From Candidatus Geoarchaeota archaeon (lineage in GTDB: Archaea; Thermoproteota; Thermoprotei; Gearchaeales; WAQG01): a DNA stretch of 10,197 nt. The translations under genes were made by a program, and so were the position numbers. The notes under the pieces were generated by a model. The model saw nothing but the letters and a program-made list of their open reading frames with translations. It was not told where the DNA came from and searched no databases. The DNA is taken from the NCBI GenBank assembly GCA_015520395.1, contig WAQG01000205.1:1-10197 (forward strand). Reading direction: 5' to 3'. Positions 1 through 7,116 of the stretch are shown one piece after another (positions within the stretch are counted from its first letter, which is position 1; each line of letters opens with the position of its first letter).

Positions 1-20
1 CTTTTAACTACTAGGATCAT
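1..20 (-). CDS. Possible start of a divergent leftward gene (5' fragment only)
   Basis: On the minus strand an ATG at 20-18 opens a frame that reads M-I-L-V-V-K to the left edge. A strong Shine-Dalgarno-like GGAGGAGGT (39-31) lies 10 nt upstream of it. An earlier ATG (28-26) is only 2 nt from that motif and stops after three codons, so it is the poorer start. Only six codons are visible, so no function can be assigned. The call rests on the ribosome-binding motif and the divergent arrangement. Confidence 0.35.
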
Positions 21-37
21 TTAGGCATTAACCTCCT

Positions 38-57
38 CCTTACTAGAGGTGGTAAGG
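38..57. repeat. Short inverted repeat next to the leftward ribosome-binding site
   Basis: CCTTAC (38-43) and GTAAGG (52-57) are perfect complements around an 8-nt loop. In the leftward transcript the second arm shares two G residues with GGAGGAGGT, so a hairpin would partly cover that site. A six-base stem can arise by chance, and no function is claimed. Confidence 0.25.
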
Positions 58-103
58 CCTAGAAGGATCAAAGTAATCATGTAATAAGGTGTGTAGCTTG
101 ATA

Positions 104-113
104 ATTTAAAATA
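104..113 (+). promoter_or_regulatory. TATA box of the moxR operon
   Basis: The AT-only stretch ATTTAAAATA matches an archaeal TATA box. Its centre, near 109, is about 25 nt upstream of GTG 134, which is the usual TATA-to-start-site distance, so the transcript could be leaderless or nearly so. It is the only good TATA-like stretch before the operon. The same box read on the minus strand could serve the divergent gene with a longer leader. Confidence 0.5.
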
Positions 114-133
114 CCTTTAGGTGTTTGGGTCTT

Positions 134-1099
134 GTGGGGTGTTGTGTGTTGGGTCTTGGGTTTGATGGTGTGTTTGATGTGGTGAGTCGTGTGTTTAGTG
201 AGGTTGGTCGGGTTATTGTTGGTAAGAGGGATTTGCTTGAGACTGCTGTTACTGTTCTTTTTTCTGAGGGACATTTGCTCATTGAGGGTTTTCCTGGGAC
301 TGGGAAGACTCTTCTTGCTAAGAGCCTTGCTGCTGCTATTGGTGGTGTTTTTAGGAGGATTCAGGGTAATCCTGATATTCTTCCTAGTGATATTATTGGG
401 TTTCACGTTTATACGCTTGATGGGGCTAGCCGGCTTGTTAGGGGGCCGATATTTGCTAATGTGATTCTCTTCGATGAGCTGAATAGGACTCCTACTCGGT
501 CTCAGGCGGCTCTTCTCGAGGCCATGCAGGAGCGTCAGGTGACTATTGATGGCTCTACTTATCCCTTGGAGAGGCCGTTCATGGTTGTTGCCTCCCAGGT
601 CATGGCGGCGATTGGGACAGGGATTTATCCTATAACTGAGACGCTGATTGACAGGTTCGCAGCTCGGGTTATGAGCGGCTATAATCCGCCTGAGGAGGAG
701 TTCGAGATCGTTCAGAGCTCCGATGTGCTTGACTCGGCTTATGTTGAGAGGGTTGTTAGCCTTCCTGAGGTTCTGGAGGCCATGGACTTCATTAAGAGGA
801 GGATACATGTGGGTGAGAGGGTTGTTAAGTATATAGTTGACCTGACGACTTATGTTAGGAATCACGAGGCCGTTGAGTATGGGCCTAGTCACCGTGGCCC
901 CATATCCCTCTTCAGGATGTGCCGGGTGTACGCGCTCATGAAGAAAAGGGATTATGTTACTCCTGACGACGTTAAGAGGTTTGCGGTTGAGGCCCTCGCC
1001 CATAGGATCAGGATTAAGCCCGACCTTGAGGCTGAGGGGGTTACGGCTGAGGACATCGTTAGGGAGGCTTTAGAGCGGGTTAAGGTGCCTAAGGAATGA
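134..1099 (+). CDS. MoxR-family AAA+ ATPase
   Basis: A cytoplasmic AAA+ ATPase of the MoxR family, chaperone-like ATPases that usually act with VWA/DUF58 partners to remodel or activate protein complexes. Numbered from the upstream TTG at 125, the Walker A GFPGTGKT is residues 55-62, Walker B ILFDELNR has D117-E118, the arginine region IDRF is 175-178 and the sensor-2 region GPSHRG is 253-258. The usual ATQNP sensor-1 segment reads ASQVM, so the conserved Asn is Val159. The length (about 320 aa) is normal. The start is uncertain: GTG 134 is preferred because AGGTG lies 10 nt upstream and the TATA box is correctly spaced; TTG 125 and GTG 146 are alternatives. The first 50 codons end almost only in G or T. 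It is the first gene of the operon, and its stop overlaps the next start as ATGA. Confidence 0.93.
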   Translation: MGCCVLGLGFDGVFDVVSRVFSEVGRVIVGKRDLLETAVTVLFSEGHLLIEGFPGTGKTLLAKSLAAAIGGVFRRIQGNPDILPSDIIGFHVYTLDGASRLVRGPIFANVILFDELNRTPTRSQAALLEAMQERQVTIDGSTYPLERPFMVVASQVMAAIGTGIYPITETLIDRFAARVMSGYNPPEEEFEIVQSSDVLDSAYVERVVSLPEVLEAMDFIKRRIHVGERVVKYIVDLTTYVRNHEAVEYGPSHRGPISLFRMCRVYALMKKRDYVTPDDVKRFAVEALAHRIRIKPDLEAEGVTAEDIVREALERVKVPKE

Positions 1100-1782
1100 G
1101 GGTTCCATCCACTCCCCTAATGGCGCATGTTGCTCAGGCCTCCATGCTCATCCTTTTAAACCTAGGCCTCCGCATCGTTAACATGAATTATTATCTTGGC
1201 CTCATCCTTTCCTTCATAGCCATAATCGTCACCTTTAACCTATATGTATATTTAAGGGGGTCGTTCGGAGGATGGGCTAGCCCGCTTTGGGTCATCCCTA
1301 CAATAACCCTAGCTTACTTGCTCTTTTCCGGTTTCCTGGAGGGCGGTACGGCTGAGGCCCTAGGCTTTATGGTTGGTTCGGTTATGGCTGGGGTTTTCGG
1401 TGAGTCAGAGGATATTTTAAGGAGGGCCGAGTTTCATAGGGGTGTGCTCATGGGGTTTCTCTTCTCCTTCCTGACGATTATGTATTTCAGGCTCGGCCTG
1501 ATCGGAGCTTTCCTAATGGGCCCTATCCTTGAATACCTGCTTATAGGTGTTGTTAGGTTTGAAGGGATTGATCCTGTCCTGAATGGTGTGATGGGCGGCC
1601 TCCTGGTTGCCACCCTTCCAATCTACTCTCTCAGCGCCTTTCCCTATGTAGTCACAATGGTCGTGGCCAAGCACATTGTTTATGATCGTGGTGCATCTAT
1701 GTGGATTGTGGCCCTTGACTACATGCTTAGGCCTTTCGTCATGGCGGGTGGTGTGCTTTGGAGTATAGGTATCTTGTATTAG
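1096..1782 (+). CDS. Multi-pass membrane protein, unknown
   Basis: A 228-residue, very hydrophobic protein with roughly six to eight predicted membrane segments (about residues 12-28, 33-53, 65-82, 86-102, 117-133, 135-152, 165-190 and 203-225). I do not recognise the family and see no enzyme motif. A charged loop near residues 102-116 (GESEDILRRAEFHR) separates the two halves. The ATG overlaps the moxR stop as ATGA, and GGTG lies 8 nt upstream, which supports this start and translational coupling. Its place directly after MoxR suggests a membrane component handled by that ATPase, which is inference from position. A permease- or scaffold-like role cannot be distinguished. Confidence 0.85.
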   Translation: MRVPSTPLMAHVAQASMLILLNLGLRIVNMNYYLGLILSFIAIIVTFNLYVYLRGSFGGWASPLWVIPTITLAYLLFSGFLEGGTAEALGFMVGSVMAGVFGESEDILRRAEFHRGVLMGFLFSFLTIMYFRLGLIGAFLMGPILEYLLIGVVRFEGIDPVLNGVMGGLLVATLPIYSLSAFPYVVTMVVAKHIVYDRGASMWIVALDYMLRPFVMAGGVLWSIGILY

Positions 1783-2453
1783 GGGTTAACCTAATCCTAG
1801 CCTCGGTGCTGGTCCTGATATATGGGTTGGTGAATGCGGAGCCCAGGATTATTGGAGTAGCCATTTCAATTGGGCTTATGGGATCTGTCGCAACGGTTCT
1901 TGGCTTTTCCTCTGCGGAGCCGTCTGCGGAGCTCCTCCGTATGCACTCCATGATCGTGGAGAAGGCTGTCGTCAAGTTGCTTGAGGATCTAGACCTCTTG
2001 AACTCTAATCCACTTATGGTCACTGCGGAGGGTGTTCAATACTTAATATACTGTAGGAATACCGTTCCGAAGGAGTTTGTACCTGGGGTGGGGGTAAACA
2101 AAGGTATGCCCTATCTAGCCATTGAGGTCTCTTTGTCATTAGGGGACGTCGAGCTCCAGATGTCCGTGGCTAATGAACCTGACATTGAAGCTGTGCTCCA
2201 TAGGATTCTTATCGAGAATTACGGTGTTGCCAGCAGGCTCATAACCTCAGCGGAGGATGGAATATTTAGCCTGGAGTTCAGGGGCGTCGCCCCGCTCCTT
2301 AAGGAGTCTCTGAAAACGCCCTGCAACATGCTTATTATAGCGTCTCTCTCCCTTCTTAATAAGCTTTTAAAGAAGCCTGTGGTTTTAAGGGAAACAAGAC
2401 TCCTTGACGACAGATATGTTCTAAAGATTGGGGTGGCTGAGGGTGGCGGTTAG
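1758..2453 (+). CDS. Two-TM membrane protein with a soluble C-terminal domain, unknown
   Basis: A 231-residue protein with two membrane segments (about 6-24 and 31-50) joined by a short loop, followed by a soluble domain of about 180 residues with mixed helices and strands. With both helices near the N-terminus that domain is probably cytoplasmic. I do not recognise the family. It has two cysteines (Cys99 and Cys189) and no nucleotide-binding motif. The TTG start overlaps the previous gene by 25 nt but has GGTGG exactly 6 nt upstream, the same arrangement as other starts in this operon. The next in-frame option, GTG 1806, would delete most of the first membrane helix. A cytoplasmic domain facing the MoxR/DUF58 proteins fits an adaptor role, which is only inference. 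Confidence 0.8.
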   Translation: MEYRYLVLGVNLILASVLVLIYGLVNAEPRIIGVAISIGLMGSVATVLGFSSAEPSAELLRMHSMIVEKAVVKLLEDLDLLNSNPLMVTAEGVQYLIYCRNTVPKEFVPGVGVNKGMPYLAIEVSLSLGDVELQMSVANEPDIEAVLHRILIENYGVASRLITSAEDGIFSLEFRGVAPLLKESLKTPCNMLIIASLSLLNKLLKKPVVLRETRLLDDRYVLKIGVAEGGG

Positions 2454-2706
2454 GGGGGCCGACCTGTTCCTGCTACTCTATGCGTCTCTACTCTCTCTCA
2501 CGAACGTCTCGCTCCTACTTCTCGGTGAATCCAGATTCGACCTATATATACTCCTTTCCATTACAACCTACTATATAGCCTATGCTATCGCCATGCCTGA
2601 GATGATGAGGAGAGGTCATATAAGAACCCTGAACAAGGCCTTCTTTACGGCCTTCCTTGCGGTCACGATTTTTAGGATATACGTGCTTATATTTGGTGGG
2701 GGGTGA
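2443..2706 (+). CDS. Small three-TM membrane protein, unknown
   Basis: A small integral membrane protein of 87 residues from GTG 2443 (92 from TTG 2428). It has three hydrophobic segments separated by short polar loops, with a basic loop (RRGHIRTLNK) before the last helix and an IFGGG C-terminus. No family is recognised. GTG 2443 is preferred because GGTGG lies 6 nt upstream and the overlap with the previous gene is 11 nt. The frame lies snugly between two genes with no spare sequence, which supports it as real despite its size. It may be a small subunit of the membrane complex implied by its neighbours. Confidence 0.72.
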   Translation: MAVRGADLFLLLYASLLSLTNVSLLLLGESRFDLYILLSITTYYIAYAIAMPEMMRRGHIRTLNKAFFTAFLAVTIFRIYVLIFGGG

Positions 2707-2707
2707 C

Positions 2708-4561
2708 GTGAAGCTCAGCCTTTCTAAAGCCGCTACGCTTGTGTTGTTGTTTCTTTTCACAATGTTAATGATCCTGAGCGCGCTGGGCAACCCTGCTTAT
2801 AAGAGGCCCCATGTTAGGCTAGAAGAGGCTGAGGGGGACGTTGATGGTGCGGCCCTTACTATGGCCCTTCTTGACATACTGGATGAGATTATGAGGGGGA
2901 ACTATACATATGCGCTCTCTTTGATAGATAATGCAAGGTCATCGGAGCTTCCCAGGCACATTGCAGTAAGACATAGAGACCTTTACAATACGCTTGGGAA
3001 TCTAACTATAGGGCTGTCTAGGCTTACATCCATCGTTGAGGCGCCTGACTACTACCCACCGGAGGAGGTGAAGGGGTCGATTAGCATGGTCTATGATGTT
3101 AGTAAGGACCTTAAAGATAAGCTAATAAGCTATAATAGATTGCTTAAAGACTATACATCTTCCGAATACCTCTACCTCACGTTGAGGAGGGAGCTCGCTT
3201 TAAGAATGGACGCGCTTATTGACGAGTCGATAACTCCATTAATCACGATTGCTAGAGAGCTGACGGAGATCGAAGGTTTAGATTTTAATATTACAATTTA
3301 TCCTAGGAGGGTTGCAGGAGGTGGGGAGTTCACCATCATAATAGATACTAGGCCTGAATGGGGCTTATGCAACGCTACTATAAACGTTTTTTATGGCTAT
3401 AGGTACTCCAGAGTTTATACACTTAATTTTACAGATCTTGGGGTCCTTAGGATCCGGGCTCCTAACGTTACTGAGGCCTTAATGCATAGGCTTATAGGGG
3501 GCGGATACGCCTCAACGTTTTCTGTTAGGATTAATGTATTTGTTTTAATCAGGGCCGTGGTTGATGGTTCTCTGCGAAGGGGTGTGAAAATGGGGTATCT
3601 AGTAGCGGCTTATGGTAGGCCACCTATAATGTTTGACGTCCCTAATGTGGTTAGATATGGGGAGCCTTTGGTTGTGAACGTGTCGTCTTATGGGAGGTTT
3701 AATGTGACCGTGGTTCTGGATGGAAGGCCTATCGGGAGCTATATGGTGGAGCCTGGATCCAGTAGGATAACGCTTCAGGGGAACGTATCTCCAGGTTATC
3801 ATACGTTGGCATTCATTGTAAAGTCTGGCGAACGGTACATCAGCACTTCTTATTCTGCAGCGGTCGCTGTTGTTGGCCGTAGTGTTAGGCTCTCTGTCGT
3901 TGTTGAGAACCCCGTTGTCTCTTTAGTCAACCAGATGGGCTTATCTGTTAAGGTTTTGGATGGCCCTTCAACCGGCAGGTTGCGCGTAAGCTCTGATTTT
4001 GGTGGCGTTTTTGAGTCTGAGTTTAATGGTAGTTTTAGTGGCAGGGTTCCGGTCTCGTATTTTCCATTGCCTTGGGTTTACCATGTAAATGTCTCCTTTA
4101 TTCCTGATGACCCGTCCTATGAGCCCCTATCTCTCTCTTACGAAGTTATTGTCATCAATCCGGCTGGCTTGGTTCTCCTGCTCCTACTCCCCCTCCTCCT
4201 GCTTTCGTGGTATGGCCCAATTGATGTCCTGCCCGAGCTTAGGAGGCCTAGGCTTAGGCCGAGGGGTTTAAGGGGTGCGCGGAGGAGGGTTAGGGTTTCT
4301 AGGTATGTTGAGTTTCTCAGGATCACGCTTAGGCCTTCCATTCTTGCCAGAATTTATTATTCGGCTGTTAAGATGCTTGGTTTGAGGTTGCCACTCCCCA
4401 GCGAGACTTTAAGGGAACATTTCTCTAGGGTTTCTCAGGGCGGAAGGCTTAGAAACCTTCTTTTCAGGCTAATGGTCCTCGCTGAGAGGGATCTTTACTC
4501 TGGAAAGGGAGCACCGAAGGAGGAGGCTGAGAGGATTGTCGAGGAACTCCGGAGTGAGTAG
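2708..4561 (+). CDS. Large surface-exposed membrane protein with C-terminal DUF4129-like domain
   Basis: A 617-residue protein. It has an N-terminal signal or anchor helix (about 8-27), a helical region (45-190), beta-rich Ig-like stretches (195-480), a strong membrane helix (485-501) and a cytoplasmic tail. The tail opens with an arginine-dense patch (512-532, 11 Arg), then a DUF4129-like domain (about 545-615) with the signatures ARIYYSAVKMLG, LPSETLREHF and ERDLYSG. DUF4129 domains commonly end transglutaminase-like (TgpA-type) proteins and occur beside MoxR/DUF58; no transglutaminase core is visible here. Eleven N-X-S/T sequons all fall before the membrane helix and none in the tail, which supports this topology. 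GTG 2708 is chosen because it follows the previous stop by 1 nt, has GGTGG 8 nt upstream and begins a typical signal sequence. The first 51 nt of the longer frame from TTG 2657 encode nothing signal-like. Confidence 0.88.
   Translation: MKLSLSKAATLVLLFLFTMLMILSALGNPAYKRPHVRLEEAEGDVDGAALTMALLDILDEIMRGNYTYALSLIDNARSSELPRHIAVRHRDLYNTLGNLTIGLSRLTSIVEAPDYYPPEEVKGSISMVYDVSKDLKDKLISYNRLLKDYTSSEYLYLTLRRELALRMDALIDESITPLITIARELTEIEGLDFNITIYPRRVAGGGEFTIIIDTRPEWGLCNATINVFYGYRYSRVYTLNFTDLGVLRIRAPNVTEALMHRLIGGGYASTFSVRINVFVLIRAVVDGSLRRGVKMGYLVAAYGRPPIMFDVPNVVRYGEPLVVNVSSYGRFNVTVVLDGRPIGSYMVEPGSSRITLQGNVSPGYHTLAFIVKSGERYISTSYSAAVAVVGRSVRLSVVVENPVVSLVNQMGLSVKVLDGPSTGRLRVSSDFGGVFESEFNGSFSGRVPVSYFPLPWVYHVNVSFIPDDPSYEPLSLSYEVIVINPAGLVLLLLLPLLLLSWYGPIDVLPELRRPRLRPRGLRGARRRVRVSRYVEFLRITLRPSILARIYYSAVKMLGLRLPLPSETLREHFSRVSQGGRLRNLLFRLMVLAERDLYSGKGAPKEEAERIVEELRSE
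4519..4526 (+). promoter_or_regulatory. Candidate ribosome-binding site for the DUF4350-like gene
   Basis: GGAGGAGG lies 9 nt before TTG 4536 and is the main reason for preferring that start over GTG 4554. It also encodes Glu codons at the end of the preceding gene, so the match may be coincidental. Confidence 0.4.
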
Positions 4562-5417
4562 GACTTTGAGCGCGCTCCTATTGATTCTAGCCGCCGTTTC
4601 ATCATCAATGGTCTTCTCTATCGTGATGTATATGCCGACTCAGACGGATCTCTCTATCTATAATACGGGCTGGAACGGGCTCTCTAGGGTCTTCCATGAT
4701 TTAGATGCACATTACTTGCCTTCAATCAACATTGTAATGGGCTCGGAAGCTGAAACCATAATCTTCATGCCGCTGAAGAGGCTGATCGGCGATGAGGAGT
4801 TTGAGGGTTTAAGGAGCTACCTTGAGAAGGGGGGCGTTTTAGCGATATTTGACGAGGAGGGCTACTCTAACGACTTCCTCTCGTGGCTTGGCGCGGGTTT
4901 AAAGGTCTCGGGCGTCGCTGTTCTTGATGAGATTTCAAAGTACAGGTCTAGGTTTATGCCCTTGGCCAGGTATACGGAGAATTCGAGCCTTACCGTTGCC
5001 CTGAACGTCCCATCGTACCTTGAAGTTGGCGGTGGGGGGGCCGAGCCAATCCTTATCACATCGCCATACGCCTATGCAGATTCCGATGGTGACGGATACT
5101 ATACTCTGGGTGAGAGGAGAGGGTCCTTCACAGTCGGAGCCCGTCTGGGGGTCGGTAATGGTACGCTCTACGTCTTCAGCGATGTTAGCATGTTAATTAA
5201 TGAAATGTATGAGTTTAAGGGAAACAAAGTGTTCCTCTCGGCCCTTGTGGGGGGGAGGCGGCTATACGTGGATCAGTCTCATATTGAGGCAGGTCTCCTG
5301 GACAAGCTTAAGTATAGGCTTGAGGTTATTGCAACTACTGAGCTTTCAAGACTCTCTATAATCTTGCTTCTGATTGCAACATCGATGGTGGTTTACTATG
5401 TCTATAGGGAGCATTAG
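4536..5417 (+). CDS. DUF4350-like membrane-anchored protein with EF-hand-like loop
   Basis: A 293-residue protein with a membrane helix at each end (about 10-32 and 271-290), leaving the middle probably outside the cell. The middle resembles DUF4350 proteins found in MoxR/DUF58 operons. NTGWNGLSRVFHDLDAH (43-59) matches the family's opening motif, FEGLRSYLEKGGVLAIFDE (89-107) matches the loop before the GG turn, and GTLYVFSDVSMLINE (209-223) matches its late strand. Residues 182-193 (DSDGDGYYTLGE) fit an EF-hand calcium loop, with acidic residues at 1, 3, 5 and 12 and Gly at 6. DUF4350 is thought to be glutamine-amidotransferase-like in fold; no catalytic Cys is visible. The start is TTG 4536 or GTG 4554; the latter gives an 8-nt overlap and a shorter N-terminus. 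Confidence 0.8.
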   Translation: MSRNSGVSRTLSALLLILAAVSSSMVFSIVMYMPTQTDLSIYNTGWNGLSRVFHDLDAHYLPSINIVMGSEAETIIFMPLKRLIGDEEFEGLRSYLEKGGVLAIFDEEGYSNDFLSWLGAGLKVSGVAVLDEISKYRSRFMPLARYTENSSLTVALNVPSYLEVGGGGAEPILITSPYAYADSDGDGYYTLGERRGSFTVGARLGVGNGTLYVFSDVSMLINEMYEFKGNKVFLSALVGGRRLYVDQSHIEAGLLDKLKYRLEVIATTELSRLSIILLLIATSMVVYYVYREH

Positions 5418-7086
5418 AACCGCTTCAGCGACCTTGCTAGGCTCCATATACCTCGTCCTAGCGGGCTTCATGAGGTTCTTTAGCACAGGTGACTATTTCG
5501 CATTGATGATACCGGCGGCCGCCCTGATCTCCTATTTTGCAGTTAAAGATAGGCTCCTCCCAACACTGTTCTCCTTCTCATCCGCCATATACCTCGCGTC
5601 GCCGGAGCCCATTTCAATGCTCGTGGCTATGGGCTTTGCGGGGTTTTACCCGTTTATGGCTTCAGAGACCGTTAAAACAGGTAAAGAAGTTGCTGTGGGG
5701 AACGTTTTGGGCCCGGCCTCCCGGAGGGCGCTTCTCTACGTGGCGTCGTTTATACCGGCGTTGTTCATTAGGATTGAGGCCCTTCCAGTACTCATGACTA
5801 TGGTCGTGGCCGTTCTTGCTGTTAGTCTAAAGGAATACGCATTGCTCCGTTCAGTCCATGTTAAGCTTCATAGGGGTTTATATAGGCTGACCCTGGGCGA
5901 CGTTTTAATGCTCTCATTAAGCGTAGATGCGCCTAGACATATTTATTGTACAGTTTTTAGGGATGGTGAAAAAGTCTTTTCATCGCCCCTTAAACAAAAG
6001 GTGGTTAAGATCCCATATTATGGAAGGAGGTTAGGAGCCTTTAACGTGAACATCGAGGTCAACTTAGTCGATCTAAGGGGCTTCTCCTCTAGATGGGTTG
6101 GCCCATTTACAGCCAAGGTTAGGGTGTTAGCGAAGACCATGATCTCGCTGAGGTTGGCTGAGAGCCTGCTCGAGAGCGTCCGTGATTATATAGGTGCTCC
6201 CAGGGTTATACTTATGAGGAGGGGCCCAGCGGCGTTTCCAACGGGTTTTGAAAGGGCGGCGGGCGTCGCTGGATCAGGCGCTGGCTCAGGGAGAGGCGGT
6301 GTTGGTGGTGGGGGCGGTAGGGGTGGTATAATTAGAGGATGGCTAAGGGCCCTAGGACTTTTCAGGGGGCTTATACCTGAAAGGTCTCCGAGGAGGAGAA
6401 GGGGGGATTACATGGGGGCTCGTGAATACTACCCAGGCGACAGCATCCGTGATGTTCATTGGAAGAAAAGCTTAAGCAAGGGTGTCCTTTATGTGAAGGA
6501 GTATGGCGGTAGAAGTCCTGCCGGTGGGGGCGGGCCCATACTGTTTATAGTTGACCTCACGTGTTCAAACCCTATTGAGCTTGACAGAGTTGCCTTTGCG
6601 TCTCATGTGGCCATATTAAGGCATGCCACCTCACATCCCCTTAGCGAGGCTATACTTTACATAATTCTGCCTAGCGGTAAGGAGTATTTTATGCGGGGAA
6701 GGAGTTTAGAGGTCTTTAAGGCTTTCCAAACACTCTTCAAGATAGAGGACGTATTTGTCAGGTATGACTATGAGAGTCCTGGGCGGTCTCTGCCTGGAGA
6801 GCTCATCAGGGAGCTCTACAATGTCGCTGAAGATGTTGAGGTTGTCGGCTATCTCGTTACCGCTGCTAGAAGCTTTGCTCAGTCGTTTATAGGAGAGCTC
6901 CTAAGCCTTGACGTAAAGCCGCCGATGACGTTTACACTCATACATGGGAGGCCCACGGCCTTTAAGTACTCAATTCTACGTCTGGAGATGGTCTCCGCCG
7001 GGTACGCTTATGCGCCCCCTGAGAAGGCTAGCATGAGGGAGATAGCGAAGCTTGTAGAGGAGCTCGTCTCATCAATATTAGATTAG
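5398..7086 (+). CDS. DUF58 (VWA-like) membrane protein, partner of MoxR
   Basis: A 562-residue DUF58 protein, the usual partner of MoxR ATPases. Membrane segments lie in the first 145 residues (about 12-25, 34-48, 56-85, 110-125 and 128-145), then a beta-rich region (about 150-245), then the DUF58 signature at 336-369: GDYMGAREYYPGDSIRDVHW followed by KKSLSKGVLYVKEY. The segment ILFIVDLTCS (381-390) has the D-x-T-x-S pattern of a VWA metal-ion site. A glycine-rich insert (290-310) lies before the signature and is followed by a basic patch (PRRRRG). ATG 5398 is preferred over the upstream TTG 5374 because GGTGG lies 6 nt before it and the overlap with the previous gene is 20 nt. It ends the main operon. 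Its neighbours suggest that MoxR acts on it, or through it on membrane partners. Confidence 0.93.
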   Translation: MSIGSIRTASATLLGSIYLVLAGFMRFFSTGDYFALMIPAAALISYFAVKDRLLPTLFSFSSAIYLASPEPISMLVAMGFAGFYPFMASETVKTGKEVAVGNVLGPASRRALLYVASFIPALFIRIEALPVLMTMVVAVLAVSLKEYALLRSVHVKLHRGLYRLTLGDVLMLSLSVDAPRHIYCTVFRDGEKVFSSPLKQKVVKIPYYGRRLGAFNVNIEVNLVDLRGFSSRWVGPFTAKVRVLAKTMISLRLAESLLESVRDYIGAPRVILMRRGPAAFPTGFERAAGVAGSGAGSGRGGVGGGGGRGGIIRGWLRALGLFRGLIPERSPRRRRGDYMGAREYYPGDSIRDVHWKKSLSKGVLYVKEYGGRSPAGGGGPILFIVDLTCSNPIELDRVAFASHVAILRHATSHPLSEAILYIILPSGKEYFMRGRSLEVFKAFQTLFKIEDVFVRYDYESPGRSLPGELIRELYNVAEDVEVVGYLVTAARSFAQSFIGELLSLDVKPPMTFTLIHGRPTAFKYSILRLEMVSAGYAYAPPEKASMREIAKLVEELVSSILD

Positions 7087-7109
7087 GCTTTAAGCAAGTT
7101 TAGGCAGGG

Positions 7110-7116
7110 TTTAAAT
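7110..7116 (+). promoter_or_regulatory. TATA box of the archaeosortase gene
   Basis: TTTAAAT is centred about 29 nt before ATG 7142, as expected for a leaderless or near-leaderless archaeal transcript. It lies in the only sizeable gap (55 nt) between rightward genes, and no ribosome-binding motif precedes the ATG. This suggests that the archaeosortase has its own promoter. Confidence 0.5.

Larger units (their letters stand above)
21..124. promoter_or_regulatory. Divergent intergenic promoter region
   Basis: This roughly 100-nt AT-rich stretch separates the presumed leftward gene at the edge from the moxR operon. It contains the leftward ribosome-binding motif (31-39), a short inverted repeat (38-57) and an AT box (104-113) readable on both strands. 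No RNA gene or protein-coding frame was recognised in it. Confidence 0.45.

Noticed and set aside
189..464. A 91-residue plus-strand frame of Leu/Val/Phe inside moxR
   Set aside because: It is an out-of-frame reading of GT-rich DNA that mimics a membrane protein. It overlaps the Walker A region of moxR completely.
77..1003. A 308-residue open frame on the minus strand opposite moxR
   Set aside because: Its length follows from the T- and G-ending codon bias of moxR. It is rich in Asn, His, Pro and Ile without domains, and the opposite strand carries clear AAA+ motifs.
5355..5417. C-terminal helix and short tail of the DUF4350-like protein as a possible archaeosortase sorting signal
   Set aside because: There is no short conserved motif before the helix and only one arginine after it. 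DUF4350 proteins commonly end with a membrane helix.
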